A DNA stretch of 64,000 nt from Oscillospiraceae bacterium (lineage in GTDB: Bacteria; Bacillota; Clostridia; Oscillospirales; Ruminococcaceae): contig JAKSPJ010000009.1 in assembly GCA_024404915.1 (NCBI GenBank), positions 29,629-93,628 of the forward strand, written 5' to 3'. Shown piece by piece: positions 23,755 through 32,605 of the stretch (positions within the stretch are counted from its first letter, which is position 1; every line of letters begins with the position of its first letter). The notes beneath the pieces were generated by a model. It had not been told where the DNA came from and ran no database searches. It saw only the letters and a list, made by a program, of their open reading frames with translations. Made by a program: the position numbers and the translations under genes.

Positions 23755-24807
23755 TTACTGAATGGAATCCATCGCAGCCTGTGCATGCTCAACATAGATT
23801 TTGCGGATTTCTTCGTTTTCACCCAATCCACGGAGCAGGCAGATTACTTCATAGCCGGCATTCTCAAATGTGGTTTTCCAGGAATCATCCTCGTCACCGG
23901 CCATATCATTGTTTGCGTGATCACCTGCAACCACCATAAGCGGCTCCAGAACCACACGCTCATAATCGCCGGACTGCACCTTTGCCAGCACATCTTCCAC
24001 AGAAGGTGTTGCCTCAACAGTACCAACATAATAATTTGTATGGCCGTCATTCGCAAGCATATCCTGCATTTTCTGGTATACTGCGTTGGAATCTGCTTCT
24101 GTTCCATGGCCCATAAAGCAGATTGCGGTCTTTCCGTCATCGTATTCCTTTGTCCAGTCAACGATTGCATTTTCCACCCGCTGGAAGTCATCCTCACTGG
24201 TAAGCAGCGGTTCTCCGAATACAACCTGATCAAAGGCATCTGCCACATTGCCAACCTGTGCCACCAGGTCATTGTACTCCAGGCCATTCATCAGGTGTGT
24301 AGGCTGAACAACCAATGTTTTGACATTGTTGTCCATCGCACGCTGCAGTGCAGCATCTACATCATCAATCAGAATGCCATCCCGGCGATTTACATGGTCA
24401 ATAATGATATTTGCGGTAAAACCACGGCGAACACTATAGTCCGGGAAAGCCGTATCCAGGGCATCCTCAATTGCACCAATCGTCAGACGGCGGCTGTCAT
24501 TATAGCTGGTTCCAAAGCTGAGAACCAGCAGTTCCTTTTCTCCGATTTCATCCTGATTCCGAACATTGTCAAGGGATGCATCACCGGTTTCATAGTTTTC
24601 TTCATCCTCTTCTTCCGGCTCATTTTCCTCTTCCTCAGAGGGTTCTGCTGTTATGGTTGTATCAGCTTCTTCGTTTTCCTCTGTGGCAGCAGCTGTTGTT
24701 TCAGCAGCACTGCTTTCTGCAGACTGGCTTTCTGTTTCTCCGCATCCTGTGACACATGCCAGCATTGCAAAACTGATAATTGCAGCTATCTTCTTTTTCA
24801 TTTTCAT
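23755..24807 (-). CDS. cbiK: Sirohydrochlorin cobaltochelatase CbiK, lipoprotein form
   Basis: 350 residues. CbiK inserts Co2+ into sirohydrochlorin (or its reduced form) at the start of anaerobic cobalamin synthesis. The mature domain (about 88-350) keeps the family motifs VLSFGTSYNDSRR, VVQPTHLMNG, the metal ligand His234 in FMGHGTE and His297 in VAGDHANNDMAG. Unlike the cytoplasmic enzyme it has a signal peptide with lipobox VTGC (Cys21) and a ~60-residue acidic linker, so the chelatase should sit outside the membrane. Periplasmic CbiK forms are known from Desulfovibrio. It is the first gene behind the cobalamin riboswitch. Confidence 0.9.
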   Translation of the reverse strand: MKMKKKIAAIISFAMLACVTGCGETESQSAESSAAETTAAATEENEEADTTITAEPSEEEENEPEEEDEENYETGDASLDNVRNQDEIGEKELLVLSFGTSYNDSRRLTIGAIEDALDTAFPDYSVRRGFTANIIIDHVNRRDGILIDDVDAALQRAMDNNVKTLVVQPTHLMNGLEYNDLVAQVGNVADAFDQVVFGEPLLTSEDDFQRVENAIVDWTKEYDDGKTAICFMGHGTEADSNAVYQKMQDMLANDGHTNYYVGTVEATPSVEDVLAKVQSGDYERVVLEPLMVVAGDHANNDMAGDEDDSWKTTFENAGYEVICLLRGLGENEEIRKIYVEHAQAAMDSIQ

Positions 24808-24834
24808 ACAATCCTTTCAAAAAAGGGTATGCAT

Positions 24835-24873
24835 CGCAATAAAAATGCTTTCTCTCCAACGGAAAGAAAGCAT
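24835..24873 (-). terminator. Riboswitch expression-platform terminator
   Basis: Minus strand ATGCTTTCT (24873-24865) pairs with AGAAAGCAT (24853-24845), followed by TTTTATT. A competing stem, AGGCTCTTC/GAAGAGTCT, lies between this and the aptamer (about 24881-24902). Confidence 0.82.
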
Positions 24874-24944
24874 CACAGACAGACTCTTCCGATGAAGAGC
24901 CTGTATACAGTACGATCAATCCCTCGTGATCCGAGTCTTACAAC

Positions 24945-25140
24945 TCTGTACCAACATAAACGGCAGGTTTCCTGACTTATGTATCATCGCAGAATGCCGG
25001 CCTTCCCAATTTCTCAGTGACCTGTCCGCACAATGCAGACAACAGCATCCCACTCCGCAAATACAGTGACGAGATCGTGCAGGATTCAGACCTGCTTCCC
25101 TTTTAACTGTCATATCCCCAACGGAGACTGACAGCACCGC
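24945..25140 (-). promoter_or_regulatory. Cobalamin riboswitch
   Basis: Read on the minus strand, the conserved elements are present in order: GGTGCTG..., AAAAGGGAAGCAGGTCTGAA followed by TCCTGCACGATCTCGTCACTGT, and the 3' B12-box AAGTCAGGAAACCTGCC. It stands 140 nt before cbiK with an intrinsic terminator between, so binding of adenosyl- or other cobalamin should end transcription of the cbiK-lipoprotein-btuF-btuC-btuD-like operon. Confidence 0.95.
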
Positions 25141-25172
25141 ATGCTATATTCAATTTGTTCATGAACAAAGAC

Positions 25173-25201
25173 ATTATAGCGCAAATAGAAAAAATATGCA
25201 A
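25173..25201 (-). promoter_or_regulatory. Promoter for the riboswitch-controlled uptake operon
   Basis: Minus strand TTGCAT (25201-25196) and TATAAT (25178-25173), 17-bp spacer, about 35 bp upstream of the aptamer. No convincing terminator separates it from cbiC, so some read-through from the cob operon is possible. Confidence 0.8.
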
Positions 25202-25235
25202 GCGTTCCCCCAAAAATCTGCAAAATCTACAGTTT

Positions 25236-25877
25236 TTATTCGCTGCTTTCCTCTTTTTTATCAGCTAAATAAAGCAATGCATTGCAAATTGCCGCAGCAA
25301 CATTGCTGCCGCCTTTCCTGCCACGGGCAACAATGCAGGGAATACCCGTGGAAATCAGCATTTCCTTAGACTGCACCACATTTACAAACCCCACCGGTAC
25401 ACCAATTACCAGCTCCGGCAAAAATTGGTTCTGCTGTATCAGCTCCGTCAGCCGGATCAGGGCAGTCGGTGCATTTCCTACAGCATAAATCACAGGTTTT
25501 TCCAGTCGGGAGGCCTTATCCACAGAGGCAGACGCTCTTGTGGTCCCGTTTTGTTTCGCAGTCTCAGCAATATCCGAATCCGCCATAAAACATTCGCAGC
25601 TGCAGTTATGGCGAGCCAGTGCAGATTTATTGATACCTGCCTTCGCCATATTTGTATCTGTAATAATAACTGCGCCTTTTCTGATTGCGTCCATAGCAAT
25701 CTGCATGATATTCGCTGAAAAATACAGATTGGCGAGATAATCAAAGTCAGCAGTCGTATGAATCACACGCAGCAAAACGGGTTTGATTTCCTCCGGTATT
25801 TCATGCGCAATCTCCGACTCGATTATCTCAAAACTGCGGCGTTCAATATCCGCAGGCAGAACATAATCCAGCTTCAT
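25236..25877 (-). CDS. cbiC: Cobalt-precorrin-8 methylmutase CbiC
   Basis: 213 residues. It shifts the C11 methyl to C12 to form cobyrinate. Catalytic His is in RVIHTTADFDYL; further signatures are IITDTNMAKAGI and the Gly-rich RGRKGGSNVAAAICNALL. It is the last gene of the 17-gene cob operon and overlaps cbiP by 4 bp. Confidence 0.95.
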   Translation of the reverse strand: MKLDYVLPADIERRSFEIIESEIAHEIPEEIKPVLLRVIHTTADFDYLANLYFSANIMQIAMDAIRKGAVIITDTNMAKAGINKSALARHNCSCECFMADSDIAETAKQNGTTRASASVDKASRLEKPVIYAVGNAPTALIRLTELIQQNQFLPELVIGVPVGFVNVVQSKEMLISTGIPCIVARGRKGGSNVAAAICNALLYLADKKEESSE

Positions 25878-27343
25878 ATTGGTTCCTCCATAATCTGATA
25901 GATTTTGGGAATATCCAGATTCTTCCGTACAATGTCAGCCAGAATGTCAAGCTGCTGTTCCCGATGCGCTTTACGGTCAAGGGCTTCTCCATGGTAGGAA
26001 AGCCCCTTTGCCGCATACAGTGCCCGTATCAAAGCACCGCACACGTCTTCACTGTCAAATATGCCATGCACATAGCATCCGGCAATGTTTTGACTGTAAC
26101 AGCCAACACTTTCCGTCAGAAGGGCGTTTTCGCAGATGGTAACTCCCAGATGCACCTCATATCCATAATACTTCGCATGAGACAGACATGAGAAAAAACC
26201 ATTTATTTCATAAAACATTCCATTTGTGCGCTTTTGGGTTTTGTCTGTCTGAAAAACAGTGCGGCATGGAAGCAGGCCAAGCCCTTTGATGATACCGCCG
26301 CATTCTGCGGAAAGCGGATCGGAAATGCTTTCTCCCAACATCTGGAAACCGCCGCAAATGCCGAAAACAGGAATATTTCGTTGGGCCAGTGCCAGAATTG
26401 CCTGTTCCAATCCTGTTTCACGCATCCACATCATATCTGATATGGTGCTTTTCGTTCCGGGAAGAATCAGTAAATCCGGATTGCCAATCTGTTCTGCTTC
26501 TGAAATATATCGGACCGATACACCTTGATACTGGGAGAACACATCGAAATCAGAAAAATTGGAAATCTTTGGAAAATGAACCACGGCAATATCTATGACA
26601 CCGGAATTATAATTTTTTTCAAGTCTCCGGGAAAAGCTGTCCTCATCCTCCAGATGATGCTGTATGTATGGTACCACACCAAGCACCGGCTTTCCGCTTC
26701 TTTGCTGCAAAATATCAATGCCATCCTGAAACAGGGAGCGATCACCGCGAAAGCGGTTTATAATCAGCCCTTTTACATAACTCTGCTCATGGGGCTCCAA
26801 CAGTGAGCAGGTGCCAAGAAGCTGTGCAAACACACCGCCGCAGTCTATGTCTCCCACCAGCAAAACGGGAATGTTCAGCATTTCCGCTAAGCCCATATTG
26901 ACGATATCATCCTTTTTCAGATTCAATTCCACAGGACTTCCGGCACCTTCCACCACAATGATATCATACATTTCAGACAGCTGTTGATATGCCTTCCGAA
27001 TATCCGGAATCAGCTCTTTTTTTCTGCGGAAATATTCAGCTGCACGCATATTATCCAGCACTTTGCCATTGACAATAACCTGTGAACCTACATCTGTTGT
27101 AGGTTTCAGAAGGATTGGATTCATCAGTGCAGACGGCTCGATGCCGGCTGCTTCTGCCTGTAAGGCCTGCGCTCTTCCAATCTCCAGACCATCCGCCGTG
27201 ATATAAGAATTCAGTGCCATATTCTGCGACTTGAAAGGGGCTGTCCGATAACCGTCCTGTCGAAATATACGGCATAATGCAGCAGTCAGCAGACTCTTTC
27301 CTGCGCCGGACATCGTTCCTTGAATCATAATTGCTTTTGCCAT
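25874..27343 (-). CDS. cbiP: Cobyric acid synthase CbiP
   Basis: 489 residues. Glutamine- and ATP-dependent amidation of the b, d, e and g carboxylates of adenosylcobyrinate a,c-diamide. The N-terminal DAPG-type ATPase domain starts with IMIQGTMSGAGKSLL, with SQNMALNS and VEGAGSPVELNL. The C-terminal class-I-like amidotransferase has nucleophile Cys in FGICGGFQMLG and His in GCYVHGIFD. It overlaps cobD by 19 bp and cbiC by 4 bp. Confidence 0.96.
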   Translation of the reverse strand: MAKAIMIQGTMSGAGKSLLTAALCRIFRQDGYRTAPFKSQNMALNSYITADGLEIGRAQALQAEAAGIEPSALMNPILLKPTTDVGSQVIVNGKVLDNMRAAEYFRRKKELIPDIRKAYQQLSEMYDIIVVEGAGSPVELNLKKDDIVNMGLAEMLNIPVLLVGDIDCGGVFAQLLGTCSLLEPHEQSYVKGLIINRFRGDRSLFQDGIDILQQRSGKPVLGVVPYIQHHLEDEDSFSRRLEKNYNSGVIDIAVVHFPKISNFSDFDVFSQYQGVSVRYISEAEQIGNPDLLILPGTKSTISDMMWMRETGLEQAILALAQRNIPVFGICGGFQMLGESISDPLSAECGGIIKGLGLLPCRTVFQTDKTQKRTNGMFYEINGFFSCLSHAKYYGYEVHLGVTICENALLTESVGCYSQNIAGCYVHGIFDSEDVCGALIRALYAAKGLSYHGEALDRKAHREQQLDILADIVRKNLDIPKIYQIMEEPI

Positions 27344-28368
27344 GAATACACCTCTTTCACCGCCGCAATGAACGCTCTGTTTTCCTCATGAGTACGCACT
27401 GCAATACGAAAATGTTCCGGAGTCAAATAATGAAAATCCATGCATCTTCGCACTAATATACATTTTTGTTCCATAACGTCTCCAAAATCAGAGGGTGCCT
27501 GTATCAGCAGAAAATTTGCTGTTCCATCATAGACAGTCAAACCGGCATCCCGTAAAGCATCAGACAAATATCTTCGTTCTGCACGAACATACTGCACTGT
27601 TTTTTCAATCCAGCCCGTTTCCTCCAAGGCGGCAATGCCGGCATTTTGTGCAGGGACGGAAACACTCCAGAATTGTCCTGTTTTTCGTAGTCTGTCCGCA
27701 ATCTGTTCCGAACCGCAAAGTGCATATCCCAAACGCAGTCCGGGTATCGCATACAGCTTTGTGAATGCATTCAGAACAATGATGTTTTCATACAGGCATT
27801 TCCTGAGACTATATTCCTCCCATTGCTCCGTAAATTGCAGAAAGCATTCATCACATACCAGAATTGTATTTGTTGAACGGCATTTTTCCGCAATGTTCTT
27901 CAGCATTCCCGGCGGTATTCTCTGCCCTGTAGGATTATTGGGCGTACACAAAAATACAATATCCGTATCTTCCCGAATAGCTGAAAGAAATCCTTCATCC
28001 AGCATAGTATCCTCTTTCAGATGCAGCGGATACTCCTGAATGAAACATCCTGTCTCTTTCAATGCAGCACCATACTCTGAAAAAGACGGTGCCGGAATCA
28101 GCGCACGTTCAGGCGCAAATGCATATACAATCCGAAAAATCAGATCCGCTGCGCCATTTCCGCACACAATCCTGGAAGCGGATATATTTTCATATCCGGC
28201 AAGTCCGGCAGTCAGCTTTGTGCAGTACGGATCCGGATAACAGATGCAATCGGAGGCGGACTGTATAATGGCATGCCGTACAGATTCCGGCATGCCCAGT
28301 GGATTGATATTTGCAGAAAAATCAAGCATTGCTTCCTTTTGATATATATTTCCGCCATGCACCCTCAT
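27325..28368 (-). CDS. cobD: L-threonine-O-3-phosphate decarboxylase CobD
   Basis: 347 residues, fold-type I PLP enzyme close to histidinol-phosphate aminotransferase. In this context it makes (R)-1-aminopropan-2-ol phosphate for the nucleotide loop. Signatures are MRVHGGN at the start, DFSANINPLGMP, NNPTG, and the PLP lysine in NAFTKLYAIPGLRLGYALC. The HGGN start and the cbiB neighbour support CobD over HisC. It overlaps cbiB by 4 bp. Confidence 0.93.
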   Translation of the reverse strand: MRVHGGNIYQKEAMLDFSANINPLGMPESVRHAIIQSASDCICYPDPYCTKLTAGLAGYENISASRIVCGNGAADLIFRIVYAFAPERALIPAPSFSEYGAALKETGCFIQEYPLHLKEDTMLDEGFLSAIREDTDIVFLCTPNNPTGQRIPPGMLKNIAEKCRSTNTILVCDECFLQFTEQWEEYSLRKCLYENIIVLNAFTKLYAIPGLRLGYALCGSEQIADRLRKTGQFWSVSVPAQNAGIAALEETGWIEKTVQYVRAERRYLSDALRDAGLTVYDGTANFLLIQAPSDFGDVMEQKCILVRRCMDFHYLTPEHFRIAVRTHEENRAFIAAVKEVYSWQKQL

Positions 28369-29333
28369 GATTGCAATACTCCTATTATCAAACAGCGCAG
28401 AACAATGGAAATGAAAAGCATCACAGCAGATGCACCGTACATCAAGCGATTTGCTCTTCGTATATCTTCCGATTCAATTTCCCGGACAGGATCGCCAATA
28501 TACGGCTTTTTATGCAGCATGCCAAAATACCATGCATCCCCTGCCAGCCGCACATTCAGCGCACCTGCACAAACAGATTCCGTCTGTGCGGAATTGGGAC
28601 TGGCATGTTTTCTGCGGTCTCGTTTCCAGATACGAAATGCCCCCTGCATATCCAGATGCAAAAAAGGACACACGACAATCATCAGCAGCGCAGAAAGCCT
28701 GGATGGAATATAATTCAGCACATCATCCAGTTTCGCTGCAAATCGGCCAAATTCTGCATAGGTTTCATTTTTATAGCCAATCATAGAATCCATTGTATTG
28801 GCTGCTTTATAGAAGAATCCGCCGGAAGCACCGCCAATGGCAATATAGAACAAAGGCGCAATGACTCCGTCAGATGCATTTTCAGCAACAGTTTCCACTG
28901 CCGCACGAATAATCCCATTCCCGTCAAGTACCTTTGTATCACGCCCCACAATCATGGATACTGCTGCTCTCGCACCTTCTGTATCTCCTTCTTCCATAGC
29001 ACGGCACACCTTCATACTTTCATCACAAAGGTTTCTTGCCGCCAGCAGATAACAAATGAGAACGCTTTCGGATATGATGCCGAATATCGGATGCAGCCAA
29101 TAGCAGAAGCAAAGAAAACAAAATGGAATCACAGAAGACACAAGTAAAACAATCAGAGTCAATCGGATTCCTCCGCTCCGTAAATTTCTGCATTTTTTCC
29201 GGATAATGCGTTCCAATGCAGAAATCATCCTGCCAATCCAGCGAATGGGATGCGGAAAATCATATGGATCCCCAATCAGCAGATCCAGCAGGAATCCAAT
29301 CAATAACGGCAATGCCGCAATCAGATATTTCAT
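28365..29333 (-). CDS. cbiB: Adenosylcobinamide-phosphate synthase CbiB
   Basis: 322 residues, membrane protein with about five hydrophobic helices. It joins aminopropanol phosphate to adenosylcobyric acid. Signatures are LLIGDPYDFPHPIRWIGRMI, SMIVGRDT, ETVAENASDGVIAPLFY and NTMDSMIGYKNE. The ATG at 29333 (MKYLIAALP) follows the cobC stop by one base; a longer upstream reading would run into cobC. Confidence 0.95.
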   Translation of the reverse strand: MKYLIAALPLLIGFLLDLLIGDPYDFPHPIRWIGRMISALERIIRKKCRNLRSGGIRLTLIVLLVSSVIPFCFLCFCYWLHPIFGIISESVLICYLLAARNLCDESMKVCRAMEEGDTEGARAAVSMIVGRDTKVLDGNGIIRAAVETVAENASDGVIAPLFYIAIGGASGGFFYKAANTMDSMIGYKNETYAEFGRFAAKLDDVLNYIPSRLSALLMIVVCPFLHLDMQGAFRIWKRDRRKHASPNSAQTESVCAGALNVRLAGDAWYFGMLHKKPYIGDPVREIESEDIRRANRLMYGASAVMLFISIVLRCLIIGVLQS

Positions 29334-29334
29334 G

Positions 29335-29895
29335 TTACCGTTTCTCCAATACCGTGATAATTTGATCTTTGCACTCGCAAAGCCAGCCATGTCCATTTTC
29401 TGTCATCCAGTCATAATAGTCTTTATGCGGCTCTGCAAATCGTGATAATATCGCCATAATTGTTCCCCCATGCACAGTCATGGCAATACTTTCTGCAGCA
29501 GAATAGGTCTTTATCATCTCAAGAAAGCCCGCACAGCATCTTTGTCTGAAATCATCAGAGGATTCTCCATTGGGGAAAGGGCGTGTTCCGCCGCTGTCAA
29601 TCCATGCCTGATACTGTGGATTGCCATTCAATTCCTTATAATTCTTTCCTTCAAAGTCGCCGAAATCGCATTCCTGAAAGGCCTCCATAATATGGATATT
29701 CTGCTCTGGGAATAAAATCTGCGCTGTTTCTACGCAACGCTTCTTCGGACTGCTGACCAGTATTTCGCATGGAGAAAAGCTTTGCTGTTTCAGTGCTCTG
29801 ACTCCCTCAGAGCAAAGCGGCTCATCCGTTCTGCCAATATATTTTTTCTCCTGATTTCCTTCCGTCATGCCATGCCGTATGAGCAGAATTTTCAT
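29335..29895 (-). CDS. cobC: Alpha-ribazole phosphatase CobC (histidine phosphatase)
   Basis: 186 residues, histidine phosphatase fold. The catalytic motif LLIRHGMTEGN gives the phospho-His; the second His is in VHGGTIMAIL. Probable role: removal of phosphate from alpha-ribazole 5'-phosphate or adenosylcobalamin 5'-phosphate. The ATG at 29895 lies 7 nt after AAGGAG and overlaps the upstream stop (ATGA). Confidence 0.88.
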   Translation of the reverse strand: MKILLIRHGMTEGNQEKKYIGRTDEPLCSEGVRALKQQSFSPCEILVSSPKKRCVETAQILFPEQNIHIMEAFQECDFGDFEGKNYKELNGNPQYQAWIDSGGTRPFPNGESSDDFRQRCCAGFLEMIKTYSAAESIAMTVHGGTIMAILSRFAEPHKDYYDWMTENGHGWLCECKDQIITVLEKR

Positions 29896-30275
29896 GGCAA
29901 ATCTCCTTTTATCGCAACCGGGATTCCGCAGATACAGCGAATGACAGTATGGGCATGCTGTGCAAGGATACAGCCGCATCGCCCTACAGATTCCCGCCAG
30001 ATTCGTTCCTGCTTTTCCATGGGAACAATACCGCTTCCCACCTCGTCAATCAGCACAATGCAATTCGGATTCTCTGCACAGATATTTCTTGTGAATGCCT
30101 CCGCATCCATATTCTCCGCCATCAATCTGCGAACCGTTTCATGATACCTGTTCAGAATCTGTGCATGTCTGATAGTCGCCAGATCACAGCTTGCACCATC
30201 CGTTATTTCATAATGAAAATGTGCCTCTGTGTAGGCCGTTTTCCCCTGAAAAGCACCGCCTGTTATAAGTATCAT
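29892..30275 (-). CDS. Short CobU-like protein lacking the guanylylation His region
   Basis: 127 residues against 170-180 for CobU. It keeps the P-loop ITGGAFQGKT (residues 6-13) and the C-terminal CobU signature LIDEVGSGIVPMEKQERIWRESVG and GIPVAIKG. It lacks the middle segment with the His that carries GMP in CobU (HRxxR). Short copies like this occur next to full cobU in Clostridia by my recollection; they might act as kinase only or as a partner subunit. A full-length cobU lies two genes upstream. Confidence 0.8.
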   Translation of the reverse strand: MILITGGAFQGKTAYTEAHFHYEITDGASCDLATIRHAQILNRYHETVRRLMAENMDAEAFTRNICAENPNCIVLIDEVGSGIVPMEKQERIWRESVGRCGCILAQHAHTVIRCICGIPVAIKGDLP

Positions 30276-31045
30276 ATCTTCACAACCTCATTCAACCCCT
30301 GTGCCAGTACCACAGCAAAAAGCATGGAGATTTCACAAATCTGCAAAAACCATCCGCAGAGATCGCCTGTGATTCCTCCAAATTCACGATAGCTGACATG
30401 TTTATAATACAGCATACAAAGCAGTGCCGCTGCAAGAGATGCACATCCGGCTCCGATATCTGTCAGAAGCATTCCGCCGCACACAGCTGCTCCCGACAGG
30501 CCAATCATTGCGATATTGGCCGTACGGTGGGCCGGCTTTACAAAATCCTGCAGCGATCCTTCTTTCTTGGCGCAATGAAATGTCATTGCAGAAAACCCGC
30601 TGAACACTCTGGAGATCACATAGCTGAAAGCAATGACGGCAGCACTCCGGACCTCGTGGATTTCTGAAAAGAGGGCCGTCTGTAAAATCAGATAAAGGCA
30701 AAGACGAATGACAGCAAAGGAACCAATATGGGGATCAGACATAATTTGCAGACGTCGTTCCCGATTGCCGTAGGATGCACGTGCATCGTTCACATCACAG
30801 AATCCATCCAGATGAATCCCGCCTGTCACCATAACAGGAAGCAGAACAGCAACTGCCGCAAATATAAACTGATTCCAGCAAAGCACATTGCAGAGAATGC
30901 GCCAGAGTATCAGTAAGCAGCCAATCACCACGCCAACGATTGGAAACCAGCCCATGGCATAGCGGCGGTTTTCCTCTTTCCATTGCACCTTAGGAGCAGG
31001 AATACGAGAATACATCAACAAAGCAGAGCACAAAGATTTCAGCAT
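30272..31045 (-). CDS. cobS: Adenosylcobinamide-GDP ribazoletransferase CobS
   Basis: 257 residues, about six or seven transmembrane helices. It joins the lower-ligand nucleoside to adenosylcobinamide-GDP in the membrane. Signatures: MYSRIPAP, GWFPIVGVVIG, GGIHLDGFCDVNDARASYGNRERRLQIMSDPHIGSFAV and the C-terminal YREFGGITGDLCGW. Four-bp gap from cobU and 4-bp overlap with the short cobU-like gene. Confidence 0.95.
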   Translation of the reverse strand: MLKSLCSALLMYSRIPAPKVQWKEENRRYAMGWFPIVGVVIGCLLILWRILCNVLCWNQFIFAAVAVLLPVMVTGGIHLDGFCDVNDARASYGNRERRLQIMSDPHIGSFAVIRLCLYLILQTALFSEIHEVRSAAVIAFSYVISRVFSGFSAMTFHCAKKEGSLQDFVKPAHRTANIAMIGLSGAAVCGGMLLTDIGAGCASLAAALLCMLYYKHVSYREFGGITGDLCGWFLQICEISMLFAVVLAQGLNEVVKI

Positions 31046-31049
31046 AGAA

Positions 31050-31559
31050 TTACCCCTTTAATACAAGCGGAATACCGTAAACACATTCCACTACAGAATC
31101 TGCATAAGCAGCCAATGCCTGATTGATTTTTCCCAGAGCGGCAATATATGCAGATGTTCCTTTTTCATACCTGAATCCGTCACTGCCAACCTGATTTGTC
31201 ACAATGACAAGCAGCTGCAGTCTTTTATGCAGGCACAGAATGTCCGCTGTTATTTTGTCTGCGCAATCCTGAATGGCATCACCGCAGAACATTTCATTTG
31301 CAAGCAGATTCCCCATACATTCCAGAAGGGCAGCACCACCCTCCGGAACGTCTGCACGGTCAATGTCCGTATACTGTTCAACAGTCTGAAAATGCTTTTC
31401 CGCACGCATTTTTCTGTGGCGGAAAATCGCTGCATGTGCTTCTTCACCATAGGGCTGCATGGTGGCAATATAGTATTTTGAATCAGTGTATTGTTCAAAC
31501 AAGGACTCCGCATAATGGGATTTTCCGCATTTGGAACCACCTGTTACAAGAATCATCAT
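31050..31559 (-). CDS. cobU: Adenosylcobinamide kinase/guanylyltransferase CobU
   Basis: 169 residues. It phosphorylates adenosylcobinamide and transfers GMP to it. P-loop VTGGSKCGKS, AT-rich segment YYIATMQPYGEE, the guanylylated His in FRHRKMRAEKHF, and TNQVGSDG near the middle. Start ATG 31559 overlaps the cobT stop (ATGA). Confidence 0.93.
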   Translation of the reverse strand: MMILVTGGSKCGKSHYAESLFEQYTDSKYYIATMQPYGEEAHAAIFRHRKMRAEKHFQTVEQYTDIDRADVPEGGAALLECMGNLLANEMFCGDAIQDCADKITADILCLHKRLQLLVIVTNQVGSDGFRYEKGTSAYIAALGKINQALAAYADSVVECVYGIPLVLKG

Positions 31560-32605
31560 GATTGCTTCGTGTACCTTTCTATGTGCTCCTGTTCAAATGT
31601 ATGTGCATGTCTGTATAAAGCAAGCGTGCCATCCAGAAGCGGCAGTAAAAGCAATCCGCCTGTGCCTTCACCAAGCCGCAGTCCTGCATCAATCACCGCC
31701 TGCAGATGCATTTTCTGCAGCAGTCCACTTGCCGCAGGCTCACCCGAACAATGGCTTGCAAGCATATATTCGCCGCAGATTGGCGCAATCTGATATGCGA
31801 CAGCAGCTGCCGCCGCCGAAATCACACCATCGATAATGACGGGAATATGATAGATTGCGCCCCCGAGAAACAGTCCTGTCATGGCTGCAATTTCCAGGCC
31901 GCCAAGGGTCTGAAGCAAATGAAAAGGCCGACTGGCAGAGGGATGATGCAGTGCAATTCCTCTTTGAATTGTGCAGATTTTTCGCTGCAGCCCCTCATCA
32001 GAGAGTCCTGCCCCTCTTCCTGTGATTGCGGCAGGCGGCAAATCCAGCAGTACCGACGCAAGAGCAGCGGCAGCAGTTGTATTTCCTATTCCCATTTCGC
32101 CGGATGCAATGATATTGACTCCGGATGCCTTCAATTCCTCGGCAATGTCGATACCGGTTGTAATGGCGTGACACATCTGTTCTTCTGTCATTGCAGGTTC
32201 TTTGGTAAAATTTCCGGTACCGCTGACAACTTTTCTCTGCAGTATTTTATCTGTCTCCGCATCATGAATCATGCCCACATCAACTGCAATGACCTCTGCA
32301 TGAAATTCTGTTGCAATGGCGTTGATATTGGAAGTGCCCTCTGCAATGGCTTTGGCACAGATTGCGGTCACATCGCTTCCGCATTGTGTAACACCTTCGG
32401 CAACAATACCATGATCTGCACAGAACACTACAGCTGCTCTCCTGGAGATATCCACGTCCGGTGTCCCCTGAATGGCAGCAATGCGCTGAATGAGTTCTTC
32501 CAGCAATCCAAAGCTGCCCAAGGGCTTTGCAATCAGATCCCATTGGTTCTTTGCAGCCTGATAAGCCATCAAATCAGTATGTTTAATCTGTTGTATACGT
32601 TTCAT
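31556..32605 (-). CDS. cobT: Nicotinate-nucleotide:dimethylbenzimidazole phosphoribosyltransferase CobT
   Basis: 349 residues. It makes the alpha-ribotide of the lower ligand. Signatures are KPLGSFGLLEEL, FCADHGIVAEGVTQC, SGEMGIGNTTAAAAL, TGRGAGL and the catalytic Glu in RLGEGTGGLLLLPL. ATG 32605 lies 6 nt after GGAG; it overlaps the end of cbiA by 23 bp. No bluB or bza gene for making dimethylbenzimidazole is nearby, so the lower base may be imported. Confidence 0.95.
   Translation of the reverse strand: MKRIQQIKHTDLMAYQAAKNQWDLIAKPLGSFGLLEELIQRIAAIQGTPDVDISRRAAVVFCADHGIVAEGVTQCGSDVTAICAKAIAEGTSNINAIATEFHAEVIAVDVGMIHDAETDKILQRKVVSGTGNFTKEPAMTEEQMCHAITTGIDIAEELKASGVNIIASGEMGIGNTTAAAALASVLLDLPPAAITGRGAGLSDEGLQRKICTIQRGIALHHPSASRPFHLLQTLGGLEIAAMTGLFLGGAIYHIPVIIDGVISAAAAAVAYQIAPICGEYMLASHCSGEPAASGLLQKMHLQAVIDAGLRLGEGTGGLLLLPLLDGTLALYRHAHTFEQEHIERYTKQS

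Noticed and set aside
24839..25140. T-box or SAM riboswitch before cbiK
   Set aside because: The B12-box and CACTGT elements fit cobalamin; no specifier loop, T-box sequence or SAM core is present.
27325..28368. Histidinol-phosphate aminotransferase HisC
   Set aside because: Same fold, but the MRVHGGN start and position between cbiB and cbiP favour CobD.
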